Shown: positions 23,696 to 36,581 of the stretch, in pieces | How positions within the stretch are numbered: position 1 is the first letter of the stretch | How the letters are laid out: the number at the start of each line of letters is the position of its first letter | Position numbers and translations under genes: made by a program | The notes under the pieces: model-generated | The model's database searches: none | Seen by the model: only the letters and a program-made list of their open reading frames with translations | What the model was told of the DNA's origin: nothing | NCBI GenBank assembly: GCA_029379385.1 | Contig: CM055612.1 | Span: 12,090,001-12,154,000, forward strand | Direction: 5' to 3' | From: Quillaja saponaria | Lineage: Eukaryota > Streptophyta > Magnoliopsida > Fabales > Quillajaceae | DNA: 64,000 nucleotides

Positions 23696-23990
23696 AATTA
23701 ATATAGGGTAATTGTTGTATAATGGGCCTGTTTTTAAATATTTAATAGGCTGGGGTTGGGCCTACTGTAAAGGGAATAAGAACCCAAACGTAGCATTTGA
23801 GTTATTGTAATCTTGTTTATTATAGCCGTTGTAACTATTTCCAATGGTTTAGTAACTGAAGTTGGTGAATACCAACACAAAGTTTGGGAACCTAACTGTA
23901 ATGATTTATTTTGATTTGTAAATGAAATTGGCAGAGCCATTCTCTTCTTCTTCCTCCTCTTTCTCTCTCTTTCTACGAATTCCAAAACCC
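23696..23990 (+). repeat. likely 3' LTR remnant of the gypsy element
   Basis: It follows the purine tract and reads through GGGCCTG- and AATGGTTTAG-type sequence to a CT-rich TTCTCTTCTTCTTCC stretch, an arrangement common in gypsy LTRs. The exact ends are unclear and no second copy is present. Confidence 0.45.
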
Positions 23991-24261
23991 CCTCAAGATT
24001 AAATTTATCCAGTACAAATCCATCACTGCCTTTTCACCTTGTTTTCTCCCATAACTATTAAATTTATACATTAATTATGACAATTAAAACATCTGACTCC
24101 TTTTCCCATTCTTCTTTCCATTCTATTATATTAAAACATTAGTTATCCACTATAAATACAAACCCATTATTGTCAGTTCACCTTACCTTATATTTTTACA
24201 CTTAGACCTGTTGCTTTTATACTAGAAAGATTTTGTTTGGATTTGTAGTTTCTTACATACC

Positions 24262-24630
24262 ATGTCTGCACAACCTCAAGTTATTCGACAACTTTCTAAC
24301 AATGATGGTTAGCTGACATTGAAGGCAAGGATCACACGCTTGTGGGATTTCTACAATACAAAAACTAATCAAGAATTATTAGCCTCCGATATGTCTCTAA
24401 AATTCCCTATGGTATGAAGTGTTTCATTCTTAAAATTAATCATTTTTTCCTGCTAGAATCTATTATTAAGTCACTCATGGTGTATTATTTGTAATATATG
24501 GGAAACAACTAGAGATTCTATAGTTACTACATTTAACCAAATACTTGACAAACAATATGTTTTGAGAATAAATGCGACAGCTTTTAATCTTAAAGCTACA
24601 GATCAAAAATTTTACAATGAAGAATAAGAT
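24262..24630 (+). pseudogene. RPA1-like (OB-fold) protein fragment, broken
   Basis: The frame from ATG 24262 begins MSAQPQVIRQLSNN, then a stop, then LTLKARITRLWDFYNTKTN, which resembles the first OB-fold of plant RPA1-like and Helitron-associated replication proteins. A second piece near 24530-24628 (ILDKQYVLRINATAFNLKA) resembles a later OB-fold. Stops lie between them. The second piece is repeated, more decayed, in the duplicated segment at about 26594-26680. Whether this derives from a Helitron or a host RPA-like gene is undecided, and no Helitron terminus was recognised. Confidence 0.4.
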
Positions 24631-27424
24631 GAAATAATAGTGGATGAAGTTGCAAAGAACAAGGAAAGTTAACAATGATAGCGTTGAAGAATGAACTATC
24701 ATCTTTTTAATTTATTACCCCAATAAGATTGCAATAATATTTTCATTAAGGATTTTGTGAAACAATGTTTAATGGGCTTTGCATTTGTTTTCAATGTTAT
24801 ATTTGGTTACTTGTGATTTATAGTTGCTTATAGTTGATATTTTTGTTTAGTAAGTAATCCATCTGAATGCTATTGGATGATTTGTTTGCACATTGTTATT
24901 GCTATTAAATTCTTTTTTTTTCTTTTCCTTGTTTTTTTTTTTTTTTTCAATTTTCAAGCCTAACAATGAGAAGAAGCATGATAGAATTTCGATGATCTTA
25001 ACTATTCAATAGGATATTGATAGGATCAACATTATAAATTGGCTTGATTATACTTTTGGTCCTTATAGTTTAATTTTGAGTTCAATTTAGGTTTTCGAGT
25101 TTCAAATGAGACAATTGGGTCCCTACCAACTTTAATTTGTTGCAATTAAATCACTGCTATCAAGTACCGTTTCAATTAACCTTGAAAATAATGAATGATG
25201 TGGCATAATTGACTAATATAAGGTAGCCACCTGGCATATATAAAATTTTGATTAAAAAATATTTTCATAAAAAGAAAAAAGAAAAAAGAAAATTATTAAA
25301 TATATAAAACAAATTTTTTTCTCTCTCTCTCTTTCTCATCACCACTGTCCACACCTACCTTCATAGCCACTGTGAATAGAGTAGAGTTGCGCTATCGTCC
25401 TGGTCCATAGATTTAGACAAAGATTTAGTGTTTATGATAAGATGGGTATATTCAATATTCACCTCTCAATAGATCGTATAAGATCAAGGGAAGCAGGGTT
25501 TCGCATTCGATCAAGAAAATCATTAAATGTGCGCGATTGTGAAGAAGATGGTGCCTTCATGAAATCACTTTGTTGACCTTATCATTTACATAACCGAAAG
25601 TGAAATCGAAGCAATTTTCTTTTCTACAAGTAGCTTGAATTCCAGCACTTATCTACCACTACTTTTCCCAGCTGAAATTCAAAGAAATAGCTTGCTTGAG
25701 TCTTGTGTATATTTTCGGATCCATTGAAGAAAGAATCAGAGTCAAGACCAAAACAAAGGCAGGCAGTAAGCGTACAAGGCTTTCCGGATCTATTGAAGAA
25801 AAAGTGCCAATCGTTGGAAATGGCTAAGGAAAGATGGATTGGATCGAGAGGCGATGCCAATTTTGAAATCCTACAAATAAAGCAAAAACGGCTCCTATAG
25901 AAATGGAATTGACTAAACAAAATAGAGGAATTGGTGTGGACTGTGGTGATAAGAAAGAGAGAGAAAGAAATTAATTATTTTGTTTTTATATTTTCAATAT
26001 TATTACTATTTTCTTTTTTTAAAAATGTCTTTTAATTAAAATTTTATATATGCCAGGTGACTATCTTTTATTGGTTAATTATGTCACATAGGCACCACAT
26101 CATTATCTTCAGGATTAATTTAAACGGTACTTGATGACAGAGATTCAATGACAATAAATTAAACTTAAGGAGGGACCCAACTGTCTCATTTACAATTTCA
26201 AAGCCTAAATTAAGCTATAGAGACCAAAAGTATTATTAAGTCTTATAAATACATCAAAATTAAGTTTAATGGAAAGCCAACAAAATTTTTTTATACCTTT
26301 TACTATGAAAAAGAATTGAAAAAATTATAGCAACATATAAATAAACAAAGCTAAAAATAAGCATATCAATAAATACATTAATAAAAAGTCAAAAGAAAAA
26401 ACTTTTATATTTTTATTATGAAAACACCAAAATAATTATGCAGCCGGTGCTATTCATCTAGTACAAAAGTAAAGTGGAACTTGAGATTTTAAATAAATTT
26501 GTGACCATTTTTACTACGTGTGTCACTCACATAAGTGTCCACATGGACACCGTGGACCGAGTTGGGAAAAAAAAAAAAAGAAGCTGTTCTCACACTTGAC
26601 AAACAATATATATTTTCAAAATAAATGTGATAGCTTTCAATTTTAAAGCTACAAAACCAAAATTTTACAATGAAAAATCAGATTAAATACTAGTGGATGA
26701 AGTTGCAGAGAACAAAGAAAGTTAACAATGATAGTGTCAAAGAATGAACTATTATTCTTTTAATTTTATTACTCTAATAAGACTTCAATAATATTTCATT
26801 AAATATTTTGTGAAACAATGTTTAATAGGCTTTGCATTTATTTTTAATGTTTTTGGTTATTTGTGAATTATAATTACATATAGTTGATATCACTTTTTGT
26901 TTAGTAAGCAATCCATGTGAATGCTATTTGATAATTTGTTTGGACAATGGTATAGCTATTAATTTTTTATTTTTTTTTTCTGTTTTTCTGAATTTTCAAG
27001 CTCAACAATGAGAAGAAACATGACAAAATTTGGATAATTTTAACTTTCATTAGGATCTTGATAAAATCAATATATCAATAAATACATTGAAATTAAGTTT
27101 AATAGAAAGCCAACAAATTTTTGTATATCTTTTATTGTGAAAACAAAATTGAAAAAATTATAACTAACATATAAATAAACAAAGCTAAAAATAAGCATGC
27201 CAATAAAGACATTAATAGAAAGCCAACAAAAACACTTTTATATCTTTTATTACGAAAAGACCAAAATAATAATAGAGCCCTTTGTTATTCATCTTTACAA
27301 AAATAAAGTAGGTTTCAAATAAATTTGTGACCTTTTTATTACGCGTGTCACTCACATAAAGCGTCCACATGGACAAAGCGGACCGAGCTAAAAAACAATT
27401 TTAGCTGTTCACCACACTTCTCCT
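24543..27424. repeat. segmental tandem duplication, ~830-bp unit; copy 1 interrupted
   Basis: Copy 1 starts at 24543 (ACTTGACAAACAATAT) and runs to 26593. Copy 2 starts at 26594 with the same phrase and runs to about 27424. Matching landmarks include GTGGATGAAGTTGCA, GGCTTTGCATTT, AATAAACAAAGCTAAAAATA and CACTCACATAA...GTCCACATGGACA. The junction CACACTT is shared, which fits unequal exchange or microhomology-mediated duplication. Copy 1 contains a 1.2-kb insertion at 25040-26241 that copy 2 lacks. Copy 2 ends right at the presumed 5' end of the CLASSY locus. Confidence 0.85.
25040..26241. mobile_element. non-autonomous long-TIR transposon (MULE-like), 1.2 kb
   Basis: The ends are inverted repeats of about 230-300 bp. 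Both begin with ATACTTTTGGTC-type sequence, and both contain GAGACAATTGGGTCCCT-like, ATCAAGTACCGTTT, CACCTGGCATATATAAAA and CATCACCAC...GTCCACACC. Nine-base near-identical flanks (ATTATAAAT / CTTATAAAT) fit a MULE target duplication. About 570 bases of interior carry a 98-codon minus-strand frame of no known family, possibly a captured fragment. The duplicated neighbour copy supplies the unoccupied site near 27075-27083. No transposase is encoded. Confidence 0.75.
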
Positions 27425-27429
27425 TCCAG

Positions 27430-27709
27430 TTCGCAAACTACAAAATACAAATTAGCCCAACGTGCTCATAACCATTAAAGCGCATGAGACACCCAAATTA
27501 GCTTTTGGGACCCGTTGTAAATTTCTCTGCTTCACTGCCAATTCTTTCACTATTTCTTTCTCTTCCCAGTCATTTGCAATTGCACTCACTTCATTGTCCA
27601 TTGTTAACCTAAACTCTATTCTCGGACCAGAAATTAGCCGGTGTAAATTTTCCGACGATCGAACTAGCTGGAACCTAAATTTCATTTCACGACCCAAACC
27701 GACTTTCAG
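27430..27709 (+). other. probable 5' UTR exon of the CLASSY-like locus
   Basis: A less AT-rich, pyrimidine-containing stretch ends in GACTTTCAG followed by a GTAAAT donor at 27710. Its orientation and position suit the leader exon of the broken SNF2 gene downstream. No homology is visible, so this is inference from composition and splice signal. Confidence 0.35.
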
Positions 27710-29200
27710 GTAAATCATAAATTTATGACTCAGTCTTCTAATATCTTGTATGTATTCGTGTACATTTTGTGGATTCATGCGAAATTTTGATCACTCGGGT
27801 GGATTATAATTGGTAGTGAAGTTTGGATGTTATCTGATTCTAGTAGATGCTCTAATTTACTTGACTCGGCTTAATCTAGAAATGGGTATTTCCTATACAT
27901 GCACGGCTGGCTACTAATATATATATTTCTGTTTCTTTCTTGGAATCAGTCTAACATGCATTATTTTTGCCATTTGAAGTAAGTTGTGTCTATATTTTCT
28001 TCCTTCGTTTTTTGTTTGGGTAAGAAATTAATGTTGCGTGCTTTAGTAAGAACATCATAGTACTGCTCGCTGACGCCATTAAATGGTTGTGGGTCTGTAT
28101 TCCTTTCTAAGAAAATTAAGTCTTTTAAGGGAGAAGAAAGAAAAGAGAGAGAAAGCTACAGGTGCTATTCTTTTCTTTAATTTTTTGGTTGATAAGAAAT
28201 AAAATTTGTATTTTGATTTTTTCCCAGAAAAGATAGTGAGAAGGGCTTCTGGATGAGAGATCAAAGAGTTAGTGCCTCTTGAGAAATATGCACCGTAGCT
28301 CCCTTCTGTTTTGGGAAGGGGTTAATTGGAAAAATTTAATAATATTGGAAGAGGTGATTACATGCTTCGTTTATTTGGACAAATTTGGAAGGTGCTATCC
28401 TTTAAAAAAATCTGGGTTAGTCAGTTGGATCATTCAGAAAAAGCAAGGTTAATACATCAGAAGAAGGCGGATATAATGCAAATCTTAGTTTGTATGATAT
28501 CATGTCACCATTTGTTATTATAATTTAATGTTCTAATACAAGGTAAAGAATAGAGTTCTTTGATCATGATTACTTTAAGAAAGACCATTTTTATGTCCAA
28601 AAAAGATCTGATTTACATGTGGTGCTTAATCGTCTGCAACAGATGCATCATTGTACAGGGTTTTTTGGTAAGTAAAGAGGAAATTGGAGATGTAGGGGGT
28701 CGAACAGCATTACTGTACCAATTATACAGCCGGTTCCCAATCAAGGATGCAAAAGAAGAGGCATTTATACAGACCAAAGTATCCATTTGGTTCTTATCGT
28801 AAGGCATTCTTCCCTCTTTTAGGCTAACTTCCCTTTTTTTTTTTTCCTTCTTTTTTCTTCTATCTATTAGGATTACTAGCTGATCTGTGAACGATTATTT
28901 TAGGTTCTGGGCTAAGAAAGAACAATTTGAGCCATTTGCTTTCATAATACTTGAATGCCCAGATTATTATAAGACGTTGATGAATCTAACATAAAAACCA
29001 GTGAATCCCTAAGTTTGGCTAACATCAATCGGTTAAAAGTAAGTATTGATCAGCTTTGAGTGACATGAATATAAGTTCAAAAGAAAAATACTTGTCCTGA
29101 TGGAGTTACCAGTGCCTATGCTTTTTTTACAATTTTACACTGCTGTTCTTAAGTTATTGAATTTTATACTATCTCACCTTACTGAGTTTGTTACATACAG
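27710..29200 (+). other. no exon recognised; upstream intron of the CLASSY-like locus
   Basis: Frames at 28326-28523 and 28560-28802 have no recognisable motif. The short N-terminal exon expected before the one starting at 29201 was not found, so the start codon of the pseudogene is missing or unrecognised. Confidence 0.35.
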
Positions 29201-32200
29201 CATTTGAGGCATTTCTCTATGGCTCATGGCTAGCTGTGGATCTAATAAGAATTGAGGAGGGGACTATGACCATGCATTTTGTAGATACTCAATATACAAT
29301 TGATAGAGGCCCATTCTCAGACGGTCAAGAAAAGCAACTTTATCAGATTGCTTCTTTTTAAGACCTGGTATTGATGTCTGTGTGATGGAAAATTCTCTAT
29401 ACAGAGATAGTTCGGATGGAAATAATCCTGATCAAGTAAGTGACATAAACTTTATGGATTACATTAAAGCAATCTCATTGAGTATTGAAGTCATCTTCTA
29501 ATAGCGTAAACTTTATGGACTGCATTAAAGCAATCTCAATGAGTGTTGAAGTTTCTTTGTGTTCCAGAGTGAGCTTGATGCTTTCTTCTCTGTGTTTGCT
29601 CATGAAGTTGCTAACTTTGCACTTCTTTTTGCTTGAATTAAATAATTAATTTGTATCTGTTTGTTGGAATTATCTGTTCGAATGTTCCTTAACTATTAGG
29701 TTCTTTTTTGAAACTAGTCCTCTATGTTCTAACTGAAGAAGAATTCAACTAGTGAGCTGTTTCTACATATCTGAGAAATTAGTGTTCCTATATGTCCTAT
29801 ATGGGCACTATTAATTAGAATTTTTAAGGTGCTATGTTTACCATCTTTATTTTGTTAGACACACTTGGCTGTTTTGAGTAACTTGTTCATTTTGGTAAAC
29901 ACTCTTTTAACCTGAGAGTCAAGTTGGCACACTTTACCTTTGATCTATTCTCTATTTAATGTAGGTCTGGCTTGATGCTAAAATAAGTTCTATAGAGAGA
30001 AACCCTCATGAATCTCGATGCTCATGTAAGTTTTATGTAAATTTTTATGTTAAACAAGGTTCTCTTGGCGCAGAGATAAGAAATGTTTGTAAAGAGGTTA
30101 AAGTAGTCAGAATAGATCAAATTTCCATCCTGCAGAAGCTTGAACGAAATCCTTGTGAAGATCAGCACTATCAATGGGGTTCATCTGAGAGCTGCTATGC
30201 ATTGACAGACACAAAATTGCTACTAAAAGAATTCTTAGGTGATGTTTCATGGTTACTAGTTGCATCAGTTTTAAAGCAGGTCGCATTCAATGTAAGATCA
30301 GTAGAAAAGAAGATTGTGTATCAAGTTTTGGGAGGTGATAGTGAGAGCTCTTCATCGTACTCTAACAACAATTTAAGTTCTGTTAATTTCAGCATAGACA
30401 ATGGCATGTTAGTGCCTTTTGTAGCTCGATTTGTTCAAGAAGATAACACTGAGATACACCATGCACACGCTTCTCTTGAAGTTGAGCAATCACTAGGAAG
30501 TGAGCTTATGAACTTGCGGCGTTCCAAATGCCGCAATATACAGCCTGACCGTTACCTTGTGATTTGTATTGTTTCAGGACTAGAGGTTGGTTTTGTTCGT
30601 ACCAGGCCCTATAAAATAGAGTCATGGAAAGAGGTGATAGGTCATTGCCACCATCTTGTCTGCTTAGCAAGCGAGCAAACTGCTCAGAAGATCACTTTGA
30701 GCGTGAACAAAAGGTAAAAAATATAACTACCTGCAGGGAGCTCCTTGTGTATAATCGCAAGTCTAAATCCAGAAATATAAAATCGGCTGCTGCTGATCGA
30801 AAAGAACATCAGAACCAACTTTCCATTGTTTCTCTTCCTGTGGAAAGTGAACCGATTGCTCTTGAGCATTATGATCTCTATATCAGGACTTCTGGAAGTT
30901 TTGAAAACAACAAGATCTCTGGAAGTTGCGAACATACCAAGATTTCTGGAAGTCATGAACATACCAGGAGTTCTGGAATTCGTGAACTTTATTTCACATA
31001 TCATTGTAGGAATAATACTCGCAAAGCACAGAGGAAAGGAGCTGATCTCATAACTTTTGAAAACTACCATCTCCATCCCAAGGTTCCTGATCCTGACAAT
31101 TATCTGGAAGAGATTAGTGAAATTTCTTCCAGACAGTACTATAATTATGGTACCCCTAAGATGCAGAAAATGAATTCTCTTGTCTTAGAAGATATGGGGT
31201 TTGAAAATAGGTGGGGAGGAAATCATCCCACTAAAAATGTTCCAAGAAAGATATCATTCCAGAAGTAGAAGTCTTGGTGAAAAAAGAACTTACAAAGACA
31301 GATCTTTAAGTGCAGGTGCATACAAGGAATTAATAGATTCATTGCTGAGAAACATTGATACCTCAAGCACAAAAGAAGAGCCACCTATTACTGACCAGTG
31401 GGAACAATTTAAGGCAAAAAACACCGAGCAAAAGAGAAAAATGGAAGTACACAAAAATGAGGAAGAGGATGACGAAGAAAGCTCAGAACTTGAAATGTTG
31501 TGGAGAGAGATGGAACTTTCATTGGCATCGAGTTATCTTATGGAAGACACCGAGGTACAAGCATTTTATTTCTTTTCGAGGAGAGGGAAGGGGGGATTCT
31601 TTATTAGTTTCTTTCATTCTTTTCAATGGTTGCTCTAGTTAGAAGATGAGGAAATTCATTAAACACTGATTTTGTTTTCCTTTTGTGTTAAACTATTGTC
31701 CACTTATCTATTTCTAGGGCTGATTCACTTTCAATATGTTATCAGGGTTCAAATGATGCAACATTTGCTGAGACTGTGAAAAAGTCAAGTGGGCTGTGCC
31801 AACATGAGTATGGAATGGATGAAGAATTTGGGATCTTTTGTTTCAAATGCAGCATTGTGAGCACTGAAATAAAAGATATAGCACCACCCTTTGTAAGTCA
31901 AGGTCCAAACTCGCCAAGAATATGTTGCACTGTGTGTGTGTGTGTCTGTTCCTGCTGTTGTGTGTGAGTGTATCCCCTCTTCACTTTGCCAAGTTCCAAG
32001 TAGCTAGGTATCAGAATGGGGAGTGAGAATGCAATGAAATGAATAAGGTTCTCTCTGTGTGTATAATCGGGCATTCTGCTGCTACTTGCTCTAAAAATGG
32101 AGCGAGGAAAAATATTGCCCCCATGGATGTGTGTTGATTTTGTTGTCTCACTAAAGTGCATGTTGATTAACATCTATGCCTTAACTGGGATACCAATGTG

Positions 32201-34212
32201 TTAAAATTTTAATATCGACCATCTCATATTTCAAGCAAAAATATTGGAGAATTTAGGAAGTCAACTTATTCAAAAAATTTAAAACGCTGGTGGCCCATGC
32301 TTTCATTTCATTCTGTTACCTAGATGTCTAATAAATTGTTTATATCTGAAGATGCAATACTCCTGGTGGCACTCAGGAGAAGAAGTGCAATGAAGAAGAC
32401 TCAGAGAAAAAGGCAGATAAAGATGAGGGCTTGGATCTATTCACTAGTCATGCTTCTTCCGACACACATTTATCTGAAGAAAATGACAACGTCTGGGCTT
32501 TAATACCTGAACTCAGAAGGAAATTGCACTTTCACCAGAAAAGAGCTTTTGAATTTTTGTGGAAGAATATTGCGGGGTCTATGGTACCATCACTTATGGA
32601 AGCAGAATCTAAGAAAAGGGGTGGTTGTGTTGTATCTCATACTCCCAGAGCTGGAAAAACTTTCCTCATTATTGCATTTCTTGTTAGCCACTTGAAGTTA
32701 TTCCCAGGAAAACGACCTCTGGTCCTTGCTCCAAAGACAACATTATATACCTGGTATAAAGAATTTATTAAGTGGAAAATTCCTATACCGTTTTATTTAA
32801 TTCATGGATGTAAAACCTACATAGAATTCAAGCAGAAGGCAGTGGTGTTTCCTGGAGTTCCAAAGCCCACTGATGATGTCAAGCATATTTTGGATTGCCT
32901 AGAAAAGATACAATAGTGGCATTCACAATCAAGTGTTCTAGTCATGGGTTATACTTCGTTTTTAACATTAATGCAGGAAGACTCGAAGTTTGCGCACAGA
33001 AAGTATATGTCTAAAGTGTTGAGGGAAAGCCCAGGGATCCTGATATTGGACGAGGGGCACAATCCTAGAAGTACCAAATCAAGGTTGAGGAAGGTCTTGA
33101 TGAAAGTAGAAACAGACCCGAGAATATTGCTGTCAGGAACATTGTTTCAGAACAACTTCAGTGAATACTTTAACACCTTATGCTTGGCAAGACGGAAGTG
33201 TGTCCATGAAGTGTTGAAAGAATTAGACCCAAAAGACAAGAGAAAAAAGAAAGGTATGGAAAAAGCATGGAATTTGATGGAAGCAAGGGCAAGAAAATTC
33301 TTCTTGGATAACATTGCAAAGAAAATTGATTCAGATATAGGTGAAGAATGCAGGGTCTAAACATGTTGAGAAACATCACGAATGGATTTATAGATGTTTA
33401 TGAGGGTGGAAGTGGTGACAGTCTTCCTGGTTTACAAATTTATACTTTATTGATGAACAGTGCTGATCTACAACATGAGATTTTAGAGAAGCTCCAGACA
33501 ATAATGAGTGATTTCAATGGATATCTTCTGGAGTTAGAGCTTATGATAACCCTTGATGTGCTAGTAAGTTTTTTACTAGGGAGGAATCGATGGAGCTTGA
33601 GAAATACAAGTTTGATATAAAAAAAGGGTCGAAATTAAGATTTGTTTTGAGCCTTGTGTATCGCATTGTCAAGAAGGAGAAGGTTCTTATCTTTTGTCAC
33701 AATATTGCACCCATTAGACTACTTCTAGAATTATTTGAGAAATTCTTTGGGTGGCAGAAGGGTAGAGAAGTTTTGGTCCTTACAAGGGATCTAGAGTTAT
33801 TTGATCGAGGGAGAGTTATGGATAGGTGTGACAAATCTGGTGGGGCATCAAGGGTACTCCTTGCTTCAATTACAGCATGTGCACAGCAGCTTCTCGGGTT
33901 ATCTTGTTGGACTCGGAATGGAATCCTTCCAAGACAAAGCAGGCTATTGCACGGGCTTTTCGCCCTGGTCAGCAAAGGATGGTTTATGTCTATCAGCTCT
34001 TAGCAACTGGAACACTGGAAGAAGATAAATATCATAGAACCACATGGAAAGAGTGGCTTTCAAGCATGATATTCAGTGAAGCTTTTGTAGAGGACCCTTC
34101 TCGGTGGCAAGCAGAAAAGATTGAAGATGATATATTAAGGGAAATGGTTGCAGAGGACCGGTCTAAATCATTCCATATGATAATGAAGAATGAAAAGGCA
34201 TCAACAAGCTGA
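29201..34212 (+). pseudogene. CLSY1-like: CLASSY1/2-type SNF2 helicase-like gene, multiply disabled
   Basis: Intact CLASSY proteins are nuclear SNF2-family factors that direct Pol IV to make siRNAs for RNA-directed DNA methylation. Exon traces are 29201-29435 (FEAFLYGSW), 29965-31554, 31746-31892 (CQHEY...CFKC zinc-like segment, then EIKDIAPPF) and 32377 onward. The helicase part keeps FEFLWKNIAGS, a Walker A-type SHTPRAGKTF in which Arg replaces Gly, DEGHNPRS, LLSGTLFQNN and QAIARAFRPGQQ, and ends KNEKASTS at 34212. Lesions seen: a frame-shifting deletion near 29320; frameshifts near 30640 and 31248; a TAG at 32914-32916 where relatives have Lys; a frameshift near 33345; a deletion with frame change near 33555; and another near 33880. 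Splice sites remain good. It is full-length with introns, so it is a decayed gene copy and not a retrocopy. Confidence 0.9.
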
Positions 34213-36581
34213 TATGAGGTAAATACTTTTTTCTGTGATGAAGTGTAATTGCATGTGTGTCCATGTGTAAAACTGTTTGTCAGAATTTTATGTATTTGTT
34301 TGTGCATGGGCTCAAAATGTTGGAACCACTTGTATGTGAATTTATTGCCTCTTTCTGCTGGATGTTAATGAAGCAATTTCATTGAAGCGTAGTTAAAAAT
34401 TAATTATATTTGTTTCTGTGTGTCAAAATTTAGCATGACTACATTCATTACAGTTGATCTGCTTTTATAGTTAGTTAATTAGAATATTTCTAAATCATTT
34501 GATGCTCCAACTACTGCCTACAGACTAGTAAAACTATTAACTCTTTCATATAGTCAATGTGTTAATCATTCTTGTAAGAAAGCATTTCCTTTCAAAAAAC
34601 TAGTTGTCTTTCTTTGTTTTTCTGTTCACCTTCTGTTAGCAGATTTATTTTCTTACCATATCTTTGATGGGAATTTGGAAAGTAAGCTTTTAATATTTTT
34701 GGAAGAGTTCTGCCACTCATTGAAGCTTCTGTTATTTACAATACATGCCTGCCTATCTTATATCATCATTACATGACAGAGCTGCCTTTTCCGCTAATTT
34801 TGGAAAATCTTGTGCTTTTTATTTTTATTTTTTTTCTTTCATCTATTAATTCTTCAGCTGGAACTTCATTAGATGTGTTTTTGTGATATAAGAAATTCTT
34901 AGTCACTTGGTCCACCAACCTGCAGTGCCTATAATTTAAAGACCAACGGTATGGAATAATTATACTACTGTTGGCTTGACCTCAATGTCCCAGATTCCTT
35001 ATGTGCATATCATTGGAAGGATTTATAAATTATTTCATACTTGTTCCTTTCCAATCTGTAAATGTGCCCTCTCTCTCATATAATCAATGCATTGTCCTTT
35101 CTTTCAAGAAACCATTCCCAATCAACCAATCAACTAATCAACTGAACTGGTTCTTTTTATTTGTGTTCCTTTCCCATGTTTGCTATAAGATATGATTTTG
35201 TTTACTTATTGTATATTTCAATGAGAAACTTAGAATCTGGAAATGGAAGCTTCTGTTACTTATGATGCACGCCTTCATATCATCTCATCATTACATGACA
35301 GAGCTGCTGACTCTTCAGGTATTCAATTTGAGCATGGGGATTTCTTTGCTCTCAGAAGAATTTCCTAGAGCCTTTCCTTATATATATATATATTTTATTT
35401 CAATTTAAATGTTGACATACATGAAGTTGATTTAACAATCAACAATTAACAATATTGTAACTTCTCACATAGGTACTGATAATTCACACAAAGATATAAA
35501 TGGCAATAGTGTGATTTGAATACATAAATGAATTAAGATCTCATTAACACACCACATAACACTTTTAGAATAGAATTCACTGATGCCACTTGCATTGGAT
35601 GGCATGTGAAACAATATAGATTACTGCGTAATCAATGTCTCCAGACTTATATTAAAAGAGTGTATAGTGTTTATTTATTACTCAAACTTTATTAATTAAG
35701 CTACAGATTGTAATGCATCCTTTATTATGTATTTCTCTAAATTATATATATATATTCTCATATGTAGCTGGTTGAGCTTATGAGTTAAAATGAGAGAGGT
35801 ATTTCTTTCCCTTTGCATAAACCACCAATTTAGTTGAATGCAGAATTTAATCATACGTCCTTGATATATAACACCAAAATATTACTTGTTGAACCAACTG
35901 GCACATTCTTCTCCAAAATACTTTTTTTTTTTTGCTAAGATTCTCCAAATTACTTTTAATCCTTCATTTGAACATCTTTCCATCACCAAATTTTCATCTT
36001 TTAACCCATAACATATTCCCTCTGTATTTCATCTTCCACTTAAAATCTAAAGCTCCCCTATATATGGGTTAGTTTGCTTTGAAGTTTTGTCGGTGCCATT
36101 ACATATTCCCTCTGCATTTCATCTTTGAAGCAACGTTGTTCGTTCACGTTTCATATTTCACAATGCAGGAAAGAGCAAACAATAATATTAAAAGACAGGA
36201 AAGAGAAATAATAATATTAAAAGACGCAATTATGTAAATATAGAGTTAGAATGTATATAGCTTAACTTATATCGAGCTTTAGGTCATTTCCCTCACTCAT
36301 AGTTGCAAAAAAAAATTTACTCACTTGGTATAGTGTGGTATCGAGTTTTAGGTCCCTCCCCTCTCTTCAGTTGTAGAAAAAGAATTTATGTGTATATATT
36401 TTTCTTAATCTTTTAGACTATTAACATATTGTAGTTCTCTATGAATTTCCCTAATTAATTTTTTAAAATACAATAAAAATTAAACCAAAATATCCCATTT
36501 CCTTTCATTCTGTTCCTCAACGGTCCCAAATATTACATGTTTGGCACCCATTAAGAAGGCCATTTGAAAGAGCAACAAATA
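34213..36581. other. intergenic between CLASSY pseudogene and TBL33-like gene
   Basis: No gene is seen. Phrases such as AAGCTTCTGTTA...ATCATTACATGACAGAGCTGC recur at about 34722-34790 and 35246-35305. A TTTGCTATAA-containing phrase near 35170 also resembles one near 14585, suggesting a dispersed element of unknown type. Short TA tracts lie at 35384-35394 and 35745-35754. Confidence 0.5.

Noticed and set aside
27452..27778. 108-codon minus-strand frame near the CLASSY locus.
   Set aside because: No family resemblance, and it overlaps a plus-strand exon-like leader with a good donor. Probably a chance frame.
31928..31966. GT-rich tract, considered as a regulatory or Z-DNA element.
   Set aside because: A short (TG)n microsatellite in an intron of a dead gene. 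Nothing further supports a role.
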